From Cupriavidus yeoncheonensis (lineage in GTDB: Bacteria > Pseudomonadota > Gammaproteobacteria > Burkholderiales > Burkholderiaceae), in assembly GCF_905397275.1 (NCBI RefSeq), contig NZ_CAJPUY010000031.1:1-55365 (forward strand): DNA of 55,365 nucleotides, written 5' to 3'. Under the pieces are notes generated by a model, which was given only the letters and a program-made list of their open reading frames with translations, had not been told where the DNA came from and did no database searches. This document shows, piece by piece, positions 8,103 to 16,405 of the stretch (position 1 is the stretch's first letter; each line of letters opens with the position of its first letter). Position numbers and translations under genes: made by a program.

Positions 8103-9395
8103 ATGCTTTTCCCCGCAAGGCGGTTGCTGACCGCCGCCACGCTGCTCGCCGGCCTGCTCGGCGGTGCCGCCTCCGCTGCCGCCGCTGCGGCGGCGCCGGG
8201 CGCCACCGCCGACGTCGAGCGTGGCCGCTACCTTGCCCGCATCGCGAACTGCGTGGCCTGCCATACGAGCGAATCCGGCAAGCCGTTTGCCGGCGGCCTG
8301 CCGATCCGCTCGGCGGCGGGTACCCTTTATTCGACCAATATCACGCCGGATGCGACCGGCATCGGCGGCTACACGCTGGCGGAGTTCGACCGCGCGGTGC
8401 GCCAGGGCGTGGCGCGCGACGGCAGGCGGCTCTATCCGGCCATGCCTTATCCGTCCTACGCGCGCATGCGGGCTGAAGACGTGGCGGCCCTCTATGCCTA
8501 TATGCGGGCCGGCGTTGCGCCCGTCAGCCAGCGCAACCGCGATGCCGAGATGCGCTGGCCATACAGCATGCGCCCGCTGCTGGTGGTGTGGAACGCGTTG
8601 TACCTGAGCGGCTCGCCGGTCCGGACCGATGCCGCGAAGGGCGCGGAATGGAACCGCGGGGCCTATCTCGTGCAGGGCGTCGCCCATTGCGGCGCGTGCC
8701 ATACACCGCGAGGCTGGCTGTATGCCGAAAAAGGCCTGGACGAGCGCAGCAAGCGGTTCCTGTCGGGCACCAGCGTGGAAGGCTGGTCGGCGACCAATCT
8801 CACCGGGGACCAGGTCACCGGGCTGGGCGCATGGTCGCGCGCGGAAATCGCGGAGTTCCTGCGTACCGGGCGCAATGCGCACGCGACCTCGTTCGGGCCG
8901 ATGTCCACGGTGATCGCCACGGCCACCCAGTACATGGCGCCGGCCGATCTCGACGCCGTGGCCGTCTACCTGAAGTCGCTGTCCGGCGCACGCGGCGAGA
9001 CCGAGCCGTTCCGGCATGATCCGTCGACGGCGCCGCGCCTGCTGCAGGGCCGCTTCGACAGCCCGGGCGCACGCCAGTACTCGCAGTTCTGCATGCCTTG
9101 CCATGGCGCCGACGGCAAGGGCTTCGCGCGCGTGTTCCCGCCGCTCGCCGGCAACCCGACGGTCGCCGACCCGGACCCGGCCTCGCTCGTCAACCTGCTG
9201 CTGAACGGCGCCGTGACCGCGCGTGTCGACACCGCGCCGACCGACTATCACATGCCCGGCTATGGCTGGACCCTGGACAACCAGGAACTGGCCAACGTGC
9301 TCACCTTCATCCGCGGCAGCTGGGGCAACCGCGCCGCGCCGGTCGGCGAAGCCGCCGTTGCCGCGCGCCGGCGCGAGTTGGAAGCCGCCCGCTGA
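8103..9395 (+). CDS. periplasmic triheme cytochrome c
   Basis: A 430-residue exported cytochrome. A signal peptide (about residues 1-29, ending in an Ala run) precedes three haem c sites: CVACH at residue 50, CGACH at 196 and CMPCH at 330. Three single-haem domains in one chain is the architecture of the cytochrome subunits of membrane-bound alcohol, gluconate and sorbitol dehydrogenases, which pass electrons from a flavoenzyme or quinoprotein to ubiquinone or a terminal oxidase. The next gene, 42 bases downstream, is a Tat-exported flavoenzyme, the obvious electron donor. An open frame extends upstream to 7887, but the ATG at 8103 gives a proper signal peptide. The Shine-Dalgarno is weak. 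Confidence 0.9.
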   Translation: MLFPARRLLTAATLLAGLLGGAASAAAAAAAPGATADVERGRYLARIANCVACHTSESGKPFAGGLPIRSAAGTLYSTNITPDATGIGGYTLAEFDRAVRQGVARDGRRLYPAMPYPSYARMRAEDVAALYAYMRAGVAPVSQRNRDAEMRWPYSMRPLLVVWNALYLSGSPVRTDAAKGAEWNRGAYLVQGVAHCGACHTPRGWLYAEKGLDERSKRFLSGTSVEGWSATNLTGDQVTGLGAWSRAEIAEFLRTGRNAHATSFGPMSTVIATATQYMAPADLDAVAVYLKSLSGARGETEPFRHDPSTAPRLLQGRFDSPGARQYSQFCMPCHGADGKGFARVFPPLAGNPTVADPDPASLVNLLLNGAVTARVDTAPTDYHMPGYGWTLDNQELANVLTFIRGSWGNRAAPVGEAAVAARRRELEAAR

Positions 9396-9426
9396 ACCCG
9401 CCCGCTAAACCGACCCGCTGAACCCG
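9388..9426 (+). repeat. 13-bp triple repeat across a stop codon
   Basis: Three adjacent 13-bp units (CCCGCTGAACCCG, a variant CCCGCTAAACCGA, and the first again) overlap the end of the cytochrome c gene. Each unit carries a stop (TGA, TAA, TGA), and the 13-bp period places one in each of the three forward frames. Confidence 0.85.
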
Positions 9427-9437
9427 CCACGACCACC

Positions 9438-11276
9438 ATGACGATTTCGCGCAGAGATTTCCTGAACGGCACCGCGCTGGCCATTGCCGCCGGCATGGCG
9501 CCCGCGCAACTGCTGGCCGCCGCGCAGGGGCAGCCCGGCGCGGCCTATCCGCCGGCGCTGACAGGCTTGCGCGGCAACCACGCAGGGACCTTCACGCTGG
9601 CGCACAGCCTCGCGCGCGAAGGCGCGAAGTACCCCACCGTGATGGCCCATGAAGCCTTCGATCTGGTGGTGGTGGGCGGCGGCCTGAGCGGCCTGACGGC
9701 GGCGTGGTTCTACCAGCGCCGCTTTGGCCCGGGCAAGCGCATCCTGATCCTCGACAATCACGACGACTTTGGCGGCCACGCCAAGCGCAATGAATTCACG
9801 GTGCGCGGCAAGCGGCTGGTGACCTATGGCGGCAGCGCGGAAATGCCGCCCACGGCAGCCGCGGACGCCGCCGTGCGCGAGCTGCTGGGCGGCCTTGGCC
9901 TTGACGCGGCACGCGCGCCGCTGGCCGACCCGGCCGACCCATACAGCGCGCTCGGCATGGGCCGTGCGGTGTTCTTCGACTCCGACCATTTCGGCCGGGA
10001 CCAGTGGCTCGGCGGCGATCCGTTCGGCGAACTGGTCGACGCGCGGGGCGGGCGGCAGGGCGTTGCCGCACCGGACGCCGCGGCGCTGCGGCGCTTTCTG
10101 GATGCCGCGCCATTGCCGCCGCAGGACCGCGCGGCACTGGCCCGGCTTGCCGACGGCAGCGCCGATTACCTGCAGGGCATGGCTGCCGGCGAACGCGCCG
10201 CCTATCTGCGCGGTACGCGCTATGCGGCGTTCCTGCGCGACAAGGCCGGCATCGGGCTGGCCGGGCAGCGCTTCCTGCGCAGCCGCAGCAACGATGCCTT
10301 CGCGCTCGATGCCGACGGCATCAGCGTGGCCGACGCCATCGGCATCGGCCTGCCGGCCGGAGCGGGCATGCCCGCTCCGGCGGTGGATCCGCGCCTGGGC
10401 AAATCGCCGGCCTCGCGGCTGTGGTTCCCGGACGGCAATGCCTCGCTGGCGCGGCTGCTGGTGCAGAAGCTGATTCCCGGCGTGGCGAAGCTGGCGCGCC
10501 CCGCGGATATCGTGAACGCGGCCTTTGACTACGGGCGCCTGGATCAGGACGGCGCCCCGGTCCGGCTGCGGCTGGAAGCCACCGCCATCGCCGTGGACCC
10601 GGATGGCCCGATCACGCGCGTCACCTACGGCTGGCGCGGCAACCTGCACCGCATCGAAGCGCGCCACGTGGTGCTGGCGGGCTGGAACATGATGGTGCCG
10701 TACCTGATGCCGTCACTGCCGGCCGCGCAACGCGACACCCTGCGCGGCGAAGTGAAGGCGCCGCTGGTCTATACCAAGGTGGCGCTGGACCACTGGCGCG
10801 CATTTGCCGCACTCAAGACGCGGCGTATCCATGCACCGGCCATGGCCTACACCGACCTGTGGCTGGAGCCGCCGGCCGGCACAAGCCCGGCCGATCCCGC
10901 GGTGATGCACATGCTGTACGTGCCGACGGTGCCCGACAGCGGCATGAGCGCGCGCGAGCGCTTCCGTGCGGGGCGCGCATTCCTGTTGGGCACGCCATTC
11001 AGCGAACTCGAACGCGGCATCCGCATGCAGCTCGACCGCATGCTCGGGCCGGCGGGATTCGCCTCGAAGGACGTGATCCGCGCCATCACCGTCAACCGCT
11101 GGGCGCATGGCTACAGCTACCGGCCGGACAGCCTTGCCGGGGAAGACCCGGCCGCGTGGGCATCGCCGGCCGGCGCGGGCAATGTCAGTTTCGCGGGCAG
11201 CGACAACGCGGGCAGCCCGTCACTCACTGCCGCTGTCGCACAGGGCCGGCGCGCGGTGGACCGCCTGGCGGGCTGA
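9438..11276 (+). CDS. Tat-exported spermidine dehydrogenase-like flavoenzyme
   Basis: A 612-residue FAD enzyme. Its N-terminus ISRRDFLNGTALAIAAG is a clear twin-arginine signal, so it should be exported folded with its flavin. Near residue 75 the FAD fold reads DLVVVGGGLSGLTAAWFY, followed by ILILDNHDDFGGHAKRNEF. This and the upstream YPPALTGLRGNH are features I recognise from periplasmic spermidine dehydrogenases (SpdH), which cleave polyamines. It follows the triheme cytochrome c by 42 bases. The pair would feed electrons from amine oxidation into the respiratory chain. The polyamine substrate is inferred from family resemblance; another amine is possible. Confidence 0.8.
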   Translation: MTISRRDFLNGTALAIAAGMAPAQLLAAAQGQPGAAYPPALTGLRGNHAGTFTLAHSLAREGAKYPTVMAHEAFDLVVVGGGLSGLTAAWFYQRRFGPGKRILILDNHDDFGGHAKRNEFTVRGKRLVTYGGSAEMPPTAAADAAVRELLGGLGLDAARAPLADPADPYSALGMGRAVFFDSDHFGRDQWLGGDPFGELVDARGGRQGVAAPDAAALRRFLDAAPLPPQDRAALARLADGSADYLQGMAAGERAAYLRGTRYAAFLRDKAGIGLAGQRFLRSRSNDAFALDADGISVADAIGIGLPAGAGMPAPAVDPRLGKSPASRLWFPDGNASLARLLVQKLIPGVAKLARPADIVNAAFDYGRLDQDGAPVRLRLEATAIAVDPDGPITRVTYGWRGNLHRIEARHVVLAGWNMMVPYLMPSLPAAQRDTLRGEVKAPLVYTKVALDHWRAFAALKTRRIHAPAMAYTDLWLEPPAGTSPADPAVMHMLYVPTVPDSGMSARERFRAGRAFLLGTPFSELERGIRMQLDRMLGPAGFASKDVIRAITVNRWAHGYSYRPDSLAGEDPAAWASPAGAGNVSFAGSDNAGSPSLTAAVAQGRRAVDRLAG

Positions 11277-11278
11277 GG

Positions 11279-12259
11279 TCAGCCCAGCCGCTCGCGCCCA
11301 TGCGGCGCGGCAAGGTCCAGCACCGGCCCGGCCGGCACGACGCCGGCCGGATTCAGCGTGTGGTGGCTTTCGTAGTAGTGGCGCTTGATGTGCTCGAAGT
11401 TCACGGTGCCGGCGATGCCGGGGTGCTGGTAGAGGTCGCGCACAAAGCCCGACAGCGCCGGATAGTCCGCGATACGGCGCAGATTGCACTTGAAGTGCCC
11501 GACATAGACCGGGTCGAAACGGACCAGCGTGGTGAAGAGACGGATATCGGCTTCCGTCAGGCGGTTGCCGACCAGGTAGCGCTGCGTCGCCAGGCGCGCT
11601 TCGAGCCAGTCGAGCGTTTCGAACAGCGGCCACACCGCCTCTTCGTAGGCCGCCTGCGAGGTGGCGAAACCGGCTTTGTAGACGCCGTTGTTGACGGTGT
11701 CGTAGATGCGCGCGTTGACCGTGTCGATCTCCGCGCGCAGTCCGGCAGGGTAGTAGTCGCCGGGAGTCGCGCCAAGGCTGTCAAAGGCGCTGTTCATCAT
11801 GCGCAGGATTTCGGATGACTCGTTGCAGACGATGGTGGACCGCTGCCGGTCCCACAGCACCGGCACCGTGACGCGGCCGCTGTACTGCGGGTCGGCCGCC
11901 GTATAGACCTGGTGCAGCACGCGCGCATGGTTGACCGTGTCCGGTACGACGCCGGGCCCGTCGGCGAAGGTCCAGCCCTCTTCGCGCATCAGCCAGTGCA
12001 CCACCGAAACGCCGATCATGTCTTCCAGCCCCTTGAGGCGCCGCATGATCAGCGTGCGGTGCGCCCACGGGCAGGCCAGGCTCACGTACAGGTGGTAGCG
12101 TCCGGGCTGCGCGGCGAAGCCGCTGGTACCGGACGGGCCGGCGCTGCCATCGGCCGTGACCCAGTTGCGGAACGCGGCGTCCTTGCGCACGAAACGTCCG
12201 CCGGTGGAGTCGGTGTCATACCACTTGTCCTGCCACTGGCCATTCACCAGAAGTCCCAT
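11279..12259 (-). CDS. glutathionyl-hydroquinone reductase (Xi-class GST)
   Basis: A 326-residue Xi-class glutathione transferase (YqjG/ECM4 type) that removes glutathione from glutathionyl-hydroquinones. It starts MGLLVNGQWQDKWYDTD with an AGGAG site upstream; the 20-codon frame extension before it is ignored. The catalytic cysteine lies in SLACPWAHRTLI near residue 57, in the CPWAH context typical of this class. The C-terminal helical domain contains YLVGNRLTEADIRLFTTLVRFD. Its stop is 3 bases from the stop of the convergent flavoenzyme gene. It probably serves quinone detoxification during aromatic compound breakdown. An inverted repeat about 105 bases upstream may control it. Confidence 0.93.
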   Translation of the reverse strand: MGLLVNGQWQDKWYDTDSTGGRFVRKDAAFRNWVTADGSAGPSGTSGFAAQPGRYHLYVSLACPWAHRTLIMRRLKGLEDMIGVSVVHWLMREEGWTFADGPGVVPDTVNHARVLHQVYTAADPQYSGRVTVPVLWDRQRSTIVCNESSEILRMMNSAFDSLGATPGDYYPAGLRAEIDTVNARIYDTVNNGVYKAGFATSQAAYEEAVWPLFETLDWLEARLATQRYLVGNRLTEADIRLFTTLVRFDPVYVGHFKCNLRRIADYPALSGFVRDLYQHPGIAGTVNFEHIKRHYYESHHTLNPAGVVPAGPVLDLAAPHGRERLG

Positions 12260-12363
12260 TTGCTGCTCCTTGACGGCTGCGCGCGCCGTGCCTGTCGCAT
12301 GGCGCGCCGATGCCGACATGGTGAGCGCATTTGGCCAGCTTTCCCTACGATTTTCCAGAGCAA

Positions 12364-12386
12364 CTCGTTCGACTGCGTTGAACGAG
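12364..12386. promoter_or_regulatory. inverted repeat CTCGTTC-N9-GAACGAG
   Basis: A perfect 7-bp inverted repeat with a 9-base spacer lies in the gap between the acyltransferase and the glutathionyl-hydroquinone reductase genes, about 105 bases before the reductase ATG. Size and spacing fit a dimeric repressor site. No T-run follows, so a terminator is less likely. Confidence 0.4.
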
Positions 12387-12429
12387 ACGACGCCCGGGTC
12401 GCACGACGTGGTGCCGCCTTATGCGAGGC

Positions 12430-13434
12430 TCAGCGGTCCGTCGCCTGCGTCAGCAGGCCGTCGATCTCCGTGTCCTTTTCCTCCCACTGCTGCGCCAGCC
12501 AGCGATGGAAGTTGCCGCGGAATGCGGAGTCGGTGCCGTAGTCGGCGTTGCAGAAGGCCGGCGGAATCGGGAGTTGATGCACGCGCACGATGACCGGGCC
12601 GGTGCGTCCGCAGGCGAACTGCCAGAAGCTCGGCGCGCCATGCGGATAGACGATGGTCGCATCCAGCAGCGCGCGAAAGCGCTTGCCCATCGCGTTGATG
12701 GTCACCGCCAGCCCGCCGGCCCTTGGCTTGAGCAGGTGGCGATACGGCGAAGCCTGCGCCGCGCGCTTGGCCTCGGTGAAACGCGTGCCTTCCGTGAACA
12801 CCATCACGCTGGTGGGCGACAGCGAAAATTTCTCGCACGCCCGGCGCGCCGTGTCCTGGTCCTCGCGGCGGAGATCGGGCTTGCGGCGCAACTGCGCCCG
12901 CGTGTGGCGCTTCATAAAGGGAAAGTCCAGCGCCCACCACGCGAGGCCGATGATCGGCACGTAGAGCAGCTGCTGCTTGAGGAAGAACTTCAGTAGCGGA
13001 ACGCGCCCGTTGAGTGCGCGCTGCAGCACGAAGATGTCCACCCACGACTGGTGGTTGCAGTTGACGAGATACCAGTCGGATCGCTTCAGGCCCGCAAGGC
13101 CATCGACGTCCCAGGCATGGCGCTGGATCGCGCCAAACCACGCACTGTTGCATGTGATCCATGCACGTGCGATGCCATTGAGCATGGGATCGATGCGGCG
13201 CCTGGCGCCGGGCATCGGCAAGGCCAGTTTGAGCAGCGCCAGCGGAAACATCAGCAGGCACCAGAACAACGTATTGAGCGCCAGCACGAGCAGGCTCGCG
13301 GCGCCCAGTGGCCAGCTGTGCAGCGGCGGGCGGGATTTGCGCGGGTGGACGTGGCGGGCCCTGGGGCCGCCCTGGGTGGCCTGGCCGGCAGCCATGGCGC
13401 TGCCGGCGTTGGCGGGGGATGAGGTCGATTTCAT
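12430..13434 (-). CDS. PlsC-like lysophospholipid acyltransferase (YihG type)
   Basis: A 334-residue membrane acyltransferase of the 1-acylglycerol-3-phosphate acyltransferase family. After a basic N-terminus, a hydrophobic segment (about residues 42-75) anchors it in the inner membrane. The catalytic HX4D motif is in NCNHQSWVDIF near residue 125 and the substrate motif is FTEGTRF near residue 217. The extended C-terminus with VRVHQLPIPPAF resembles the YihG/YihY branch rather than the short essential PlsC. It likely remodels membrane phospholipids. It has no obvious functional partner among its neighbours. Confidence 0.88.
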   Translation of the reverse strand: MKSTSSPANAGSAMAAGQATQGGPRARHVHPRKSRPPLHSWPLGAASLLVLALNTLFWCLLMFPLALLKLALPMPGARRRIDPMLNGIARAWITCNSAWFGAIQRHAWDVDGLAGLKRSDWYLVNCNHQSWVDIFVLQRALNGRVPLLKFFLKQQLLYVPIIGLAWWALDFPFMKRHTRAQLRRKPDLRREDQDTARRACEKFSLSPTSVMVFTEGTRFTEAKRAAQASPYRHLLKPRAGGLAVTINAMGKRFRALLDATIVYPHGAPSFWQFACGRTGPVIVRVHQLPIPPAFCNADYGTDSAFRGNFHRWLAQQWEEKDTEIDGLLTQATDR

Positions 13435-13535
13435 GCGCGCCAGTTTGGCGGTGCGAAGCCCGCTAGGGTTTGCGCGGGATCAAGTCCGATCCGATGCGCT
13501 TGGGAAATTGCGATGGTGGCCGCAAGGATCAGGAG

Positions 13536-13847
13536 CTACTTGGCTGGCGCCTTCTTGTTGCTATGTGACTTGCCCGACGATTTGGACTGCGTGTCCTTGT
13601 CATCGACCAGAGACGACGAAGTTTCCTGCTTCGCGCCTTGCGTGTACGGGTCGAACTTGTCGCCGGCACGCTGAGTGTCGGGAACATATCCGTCCTTGTT
13701 GGTGGAGCGCTGGGTATCGGGGACGTAGCCGTCCTTGTTGGTACTGCGCATGTCATAGTCGTAGCGGTCCGGCGGATTCGCGGGCCCTGCGGCATGGGCG
13801 GCCATCGGGACAAGTGCGGCGATGGCCAGTGCGGCGACGATCTTCAT
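13536..13847 (-). CDS. small exported repeat protein of unknown function
   Basis: A 103-residue protein with a signal peptide (MKIVAALAIAALVPMAAHA, cleavage about residue 19). The mature part is polar and probably disordered, with a duplicated 13-residue unit RSTNKDGYVPDTQ and a Lys/Ser-rich tail (KSSGKSHSNKKAPAK). An AGGAGG lies 6 bases before the ATG. I do not recognise the family. The basic tail and lack of hydrophobic core suggest a periplasmic, surface-binding or nucleic-acid-binding role, but nothing in the context supports a specific call. Confidence 0.75.
   Translation of the reverse strand: MKIVAALAIAALVPMAAHAAGPANPPDRYDYDMRSTNKDGYVPDTQRSTNKDGYVPDTQRAGDKFDPYTQGAKQETSSSLVDDKDTQSKSSGKSHSNKKAPAK
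13671..13748 (-). repeat. 39-bp coding duplication with silent divergence
   Basis: Two adjacent 39-bp units (13671-13709 and 13710-13748) encode the same 13 residues. Six of 13 codons differ, all silently (for example AGT versus TCC for Ser), so the duplication is old and the peptide sequence has been kept. Confidence 0.9.
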
Positions 13848-14266
13848 AAGTGCCTCCTTGTGATCGGGATCGCCCGGGATCTGTCAGCGTTCCGGCGGCG
13901 ATGCCCGCCGGATGCGCCAGAGTCCTAGCCTAGGCGCACCGGCCACAAAGTTCCAGTGCCTGCCGTCGCGGCCTGGGGCGCCGGAGTTGCATGGCATCTG
14001 TCGCAAACTGTCTCATTCTGAGACACCTTCTCCGGCTGCGTCCGCACGCCGCATGGACGAGGTGTTTCCTTTTACGCGAAAGGCCCGGTGCCGCCGCTGC
14101 GCCGCCTTGAAATCGCGCGAGGCGTCCCATAAAGTACCGTCCAGTTTGCGCGTTTGCCCCGCAGCGGGCTGGCGTCGCGAAATCCGACTGGCCTCGTCCG
14201 AAGGCCGGCAACACGCCAGCGCGCCATTTGGGGCTGCTGCGGGCACAAGCCAACGGAGACAACGTA
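13848..14266. other. divergent intergenic region upstream of sigma-54 activator
   Basis: About 420 bp without a supported gene, between the small exported protein and the activator. The only clear element is the palindrome at 14009-14025. I found no convincing -24/-12 promoter here. Confidence 0.6.
14009..14025. promoter_or_regulatory. activator-binding palindrome TGTCTCATTCTGAGACA
   Basis: A perfect 7-3-7 palindrome (TGTCTCA, TTC, TGAGACA) lies 241 bases before the activator ATG. A copy with one mismatch in 14 arm bases occurs at 16193-16209, upstream of the aldehyde dehydrogenase operon. The shared site suggests that the activator binds both places and regulates its own gene as well. Confidence 0.75.
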
Positions 14267-16156
14267 ATGCCCCTTGCATCGAGTGCCCTGGCGGGCGACG
14301 CCAGGACCGCGCGGCGGGACTTCCTGGATGGCAAGGACTTGCCGGCCGGCATGGTTCCCGACGCGATCCTGCGTTCCTGGCAGCGTGCCGCGCAGTCCGG
14401 CGTGCGGCCGGACCAGCGCGTGCTGTTTTCGGACATCGTCACGCGCAGCCAGTGGCGGCGTGCCGAAGAAGAGAACCGGGCGCTCATCGAGATGGCCGGC
14501 GCCGATATGGAGATCCTCGCGGGTGCATTTCCGTCGCGGCACTGGATCGTCCTGTGCACCAATGCGCAGGGCACGATCGTGGCTTCGCACGGGCGCCTGG
14601 ATGGCGGGGCCAGCGGGCCATCGCCCCTGCAGCATGGGCGGCAGCTGGACGAAGACGGTATCGGCACCAACGCGCCGGGGTGCGTGCTGGAGGACGGCGG
14701 CGGTCCCGGAGCGGAGATCCGTCGCGGCGAGCATTACCTGCATGAACTCGTCGACGTGGTCTGCGCGGCTGCCCCCATCCTGGACTGCCACGACAGACTG
14801 ATCGGCGTGCTCGATGTCACCGGATTCGGCGTGGACCTGCCGCGCTACGCACTGTCGCGCGTGCAGGCGGCGGCCTTGTCGATCGGCAACCGCACCTTCG
14901 AACAGTTGCCCGGCTGCCGCGTGGTCCGCCTGCACCACGACTACCGCATGCTGCAGACGCCGGTCGAGGGCGTCATCGCGTTGTCGGACGATGGCGTGGT
15001 CGTCGCGGCAAACCGGGCGGCACGCCAGATGCTGCACCTGTCCGGCGCCGAACTCGGGGTCGCGGATATTGGCACTCTGTTCGTCGGCGGCCTGCGCGGG
15101 CCGGGCGGCTCCGTGCCTGCGATGGTGCATACGCCCGCGGGCGAACGACTGCATGTTGCAGCGGCCGATGCGGCAAGCAAGCGCGTGGTGTCGTACCCGG
15201 GCACGGCTTCGCCCGCCCCGGGCGCGCCGCAGGTCATCGCCGATGCCACGCTCGGCCGCGTCTACGGCAAGGCCATCATGGCGGTGCGCGAACAGGTGCC
15301 GCTGATTCTGCTGGGCGAGACCGGGACCGGCAAGAGCATGCTGGCGCGTGCGCTGCACGATGCGAGCCGGCCCGATGGCGGCTTTGTCTCGCTGAATTGC
15401 TCGGCCATTCCGGAGGGCCTGGTGGAGGCGGAGCTGTTCGGCTATGCCGACGGGGCCTTTACGGGCGGCCGCAAGGGCGGTAGCGCGGGCAAGATCGAAC
15501 AGGCCAACCACGGCACGCTGTTCCTCGATGAGATCGGCGATATGCCGCTGTCATTGCAGACGCGCCTGCTCAGCGTGCTGCAGGAGCGCAGCGTCACGCG
15601 CGTGGGCGCCGGCAAGCCGATCGCGGTCGATATTTCCGTGGTCTGCGCCACCCACCGCAACCTGGCCGAACTCGTGCGCGCGGGCGTGTTCCGCGAAGAC
15701 CTGTTCTTCCGGCTCAACGGCATGTCGGTGCGCATCCCCGCGCTGCGCGAGCGCACCGATCTGCCGGAACTGATCGACAGCACGCTGGCCACGCTCGCGC
15801 GCGGCCGACGCAAATTCCTGGATGCCGATGTCATGGCCCTGCTGATGTCCCACGCGTGGCCGGGCAATGTCCGCGAGCTGCACCAGGTGCTGCGCACGGC
15901 GGTCGCGCTGTCAGGAGACAGCGCGCAGATCCGGCGCGAGCACCTGGACGAGAGCTGGCTCGAGTCCGTCATCGATAAAGGCGTCGCGGAAGTACCACCG
16001 GAGGCAGGCCATCCCACGCGCCTGGCCGATGTAGAGAGCCAGATGATCGAGCGCACGCTCGCCGAGCTTGGCGGCAACCGTTCCAGGGCAGCGAAGGCGC
16101 TGGGCATCTCGCGGGCGACGCTGTACCGGAAGCTGGCCCAGGGGAAGGGCCAGTAG
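14267..16156 (+). CDS. sigma-54-dependent activator, AcoR family
   Basis: A 629-residue enhancer-binding protein. The start at 14267 has GGAGA 7 bases upstream; an upstream TTG frame extension is disregarded. The N-terminal half is a GAF-type sensor region (DEDGIGTNAPGCVLEDG is typical of AcoR relatives). The AAA+ domain has Walker A GETGTGKS at 350-357, Walker B GTLFLDEIGDM, and a Fis-like helix-turn-helix at the C-terminus (GNRSRAAKALGISRATLYRKL). The sigma-54 contact loop reads GAFTGG (396-401) instead of the near-invariant GAFTGA. Downstream lie a -24/-12 promoter and an alcohol-oxidation operon, so it probably senses an alcohol or aldehyde. Confidence 0.93.
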   Translation: MPLASSALAGDARTARRDFLDGKDLPAGMVPDAILRSWQRAAQSGVRPDQRVLFSDIVTRSQWRRAEEENRALIEMAGADMEILAGAFPSRHWIVLCTNAQGTIVASHGRLDGGASGPSPLQHGRQLDEDGIGTNAPGCVLEDGGGPGAEIRRGEHYLHELVDVVCAAAPILDCHDRLIGVLDVTGFGVDLPRYALSRVQAAALSIGNRTFEQLPGCRVVRLHHDYRMLQTPVEGVIALSDDGVVVAANRAARQMLHLSGAELGVADIGTLFVGGLRGPGGSVPAMVHTPAGERLHVAAADAASKRVVSYPGTASPAPGAPQVIADATLGRVYGKAIMAVREQVPLILLGETGTGKSMLARALHDASRPDGGFVSLNCSAIPEGLVEAELFGYADGAFTGGRKGGSAGKIEQANHGTLFLDEIGDMPLSLQTRLLSVLQERSVTRVGAGKPIAVDISVVCATHRNLAELVRAGVFREDLFFRLNGMSVRIPALRERTDLPELIDSTLATLARGRRKFLDADVMALLMSHAWPGNVRELHQVLRTAVALSGDSAQIRREHLDESWLESVIDKGVAEVPPEAGHPTRLADVESQMIERTLAELGGNRSRAAKALGISRATLYRKLAQGKGQ

Positions 16157-16178
16157 CACTGCCTCAATCTGCTCCGCC

Positions 16179-16209
16179 TGTCTCGGGCGGACTGGCTCAA
16201 CCTGAGACA
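16179..16209. promoter_or_regulatory. upstream activating sequence for sigma-54 activator
   Basis: TGGCTCA-ACC-TGAGACA (16193-16209) matches the palindrome at 14009-14025 in 13 of 14 arm positions. An extra half-site TGTCTC lies at 16179-16184. The site is about 74 bp before the -24 element, a normal enhancer distance for sigma-54 activators. Confidence 0.8.
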
Positions 16210-16280
16210 GTTCGCCGCGAATCCCCCGAAAAACCGCCGGTTTCCGGCCGCAAATCCTCTTCAGCGCGTCTTCCGCCATG

Positions 16281-16297
16281 CAGGCACGCCCATTGCG
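16281..16297 (+). promoter_or_regulatory. sigma-54 (-24/-12) promoter
   Basis: CAGGCACGCCCATTGCG carries GG (16283-16284), ten bases and GC (16295-16296), with GGCAC and TTGC matching the sigma-54 consensus. Transcription should begin near 16308, about 100 bases before the aldehyde dehydrogenase ATG. Confidence 0.85.
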
Positions 16298-16405
16298 TAG
16301 TGATGCGGGAGCGCCGCTTCACGCTTGATGCAATGCCGGTTTCCTCCAGTGACGGCATCGAAGCGGTCGCTTCCCGACAGACAAAGCAAGAAAAGGAGAC
16401 ACGCC

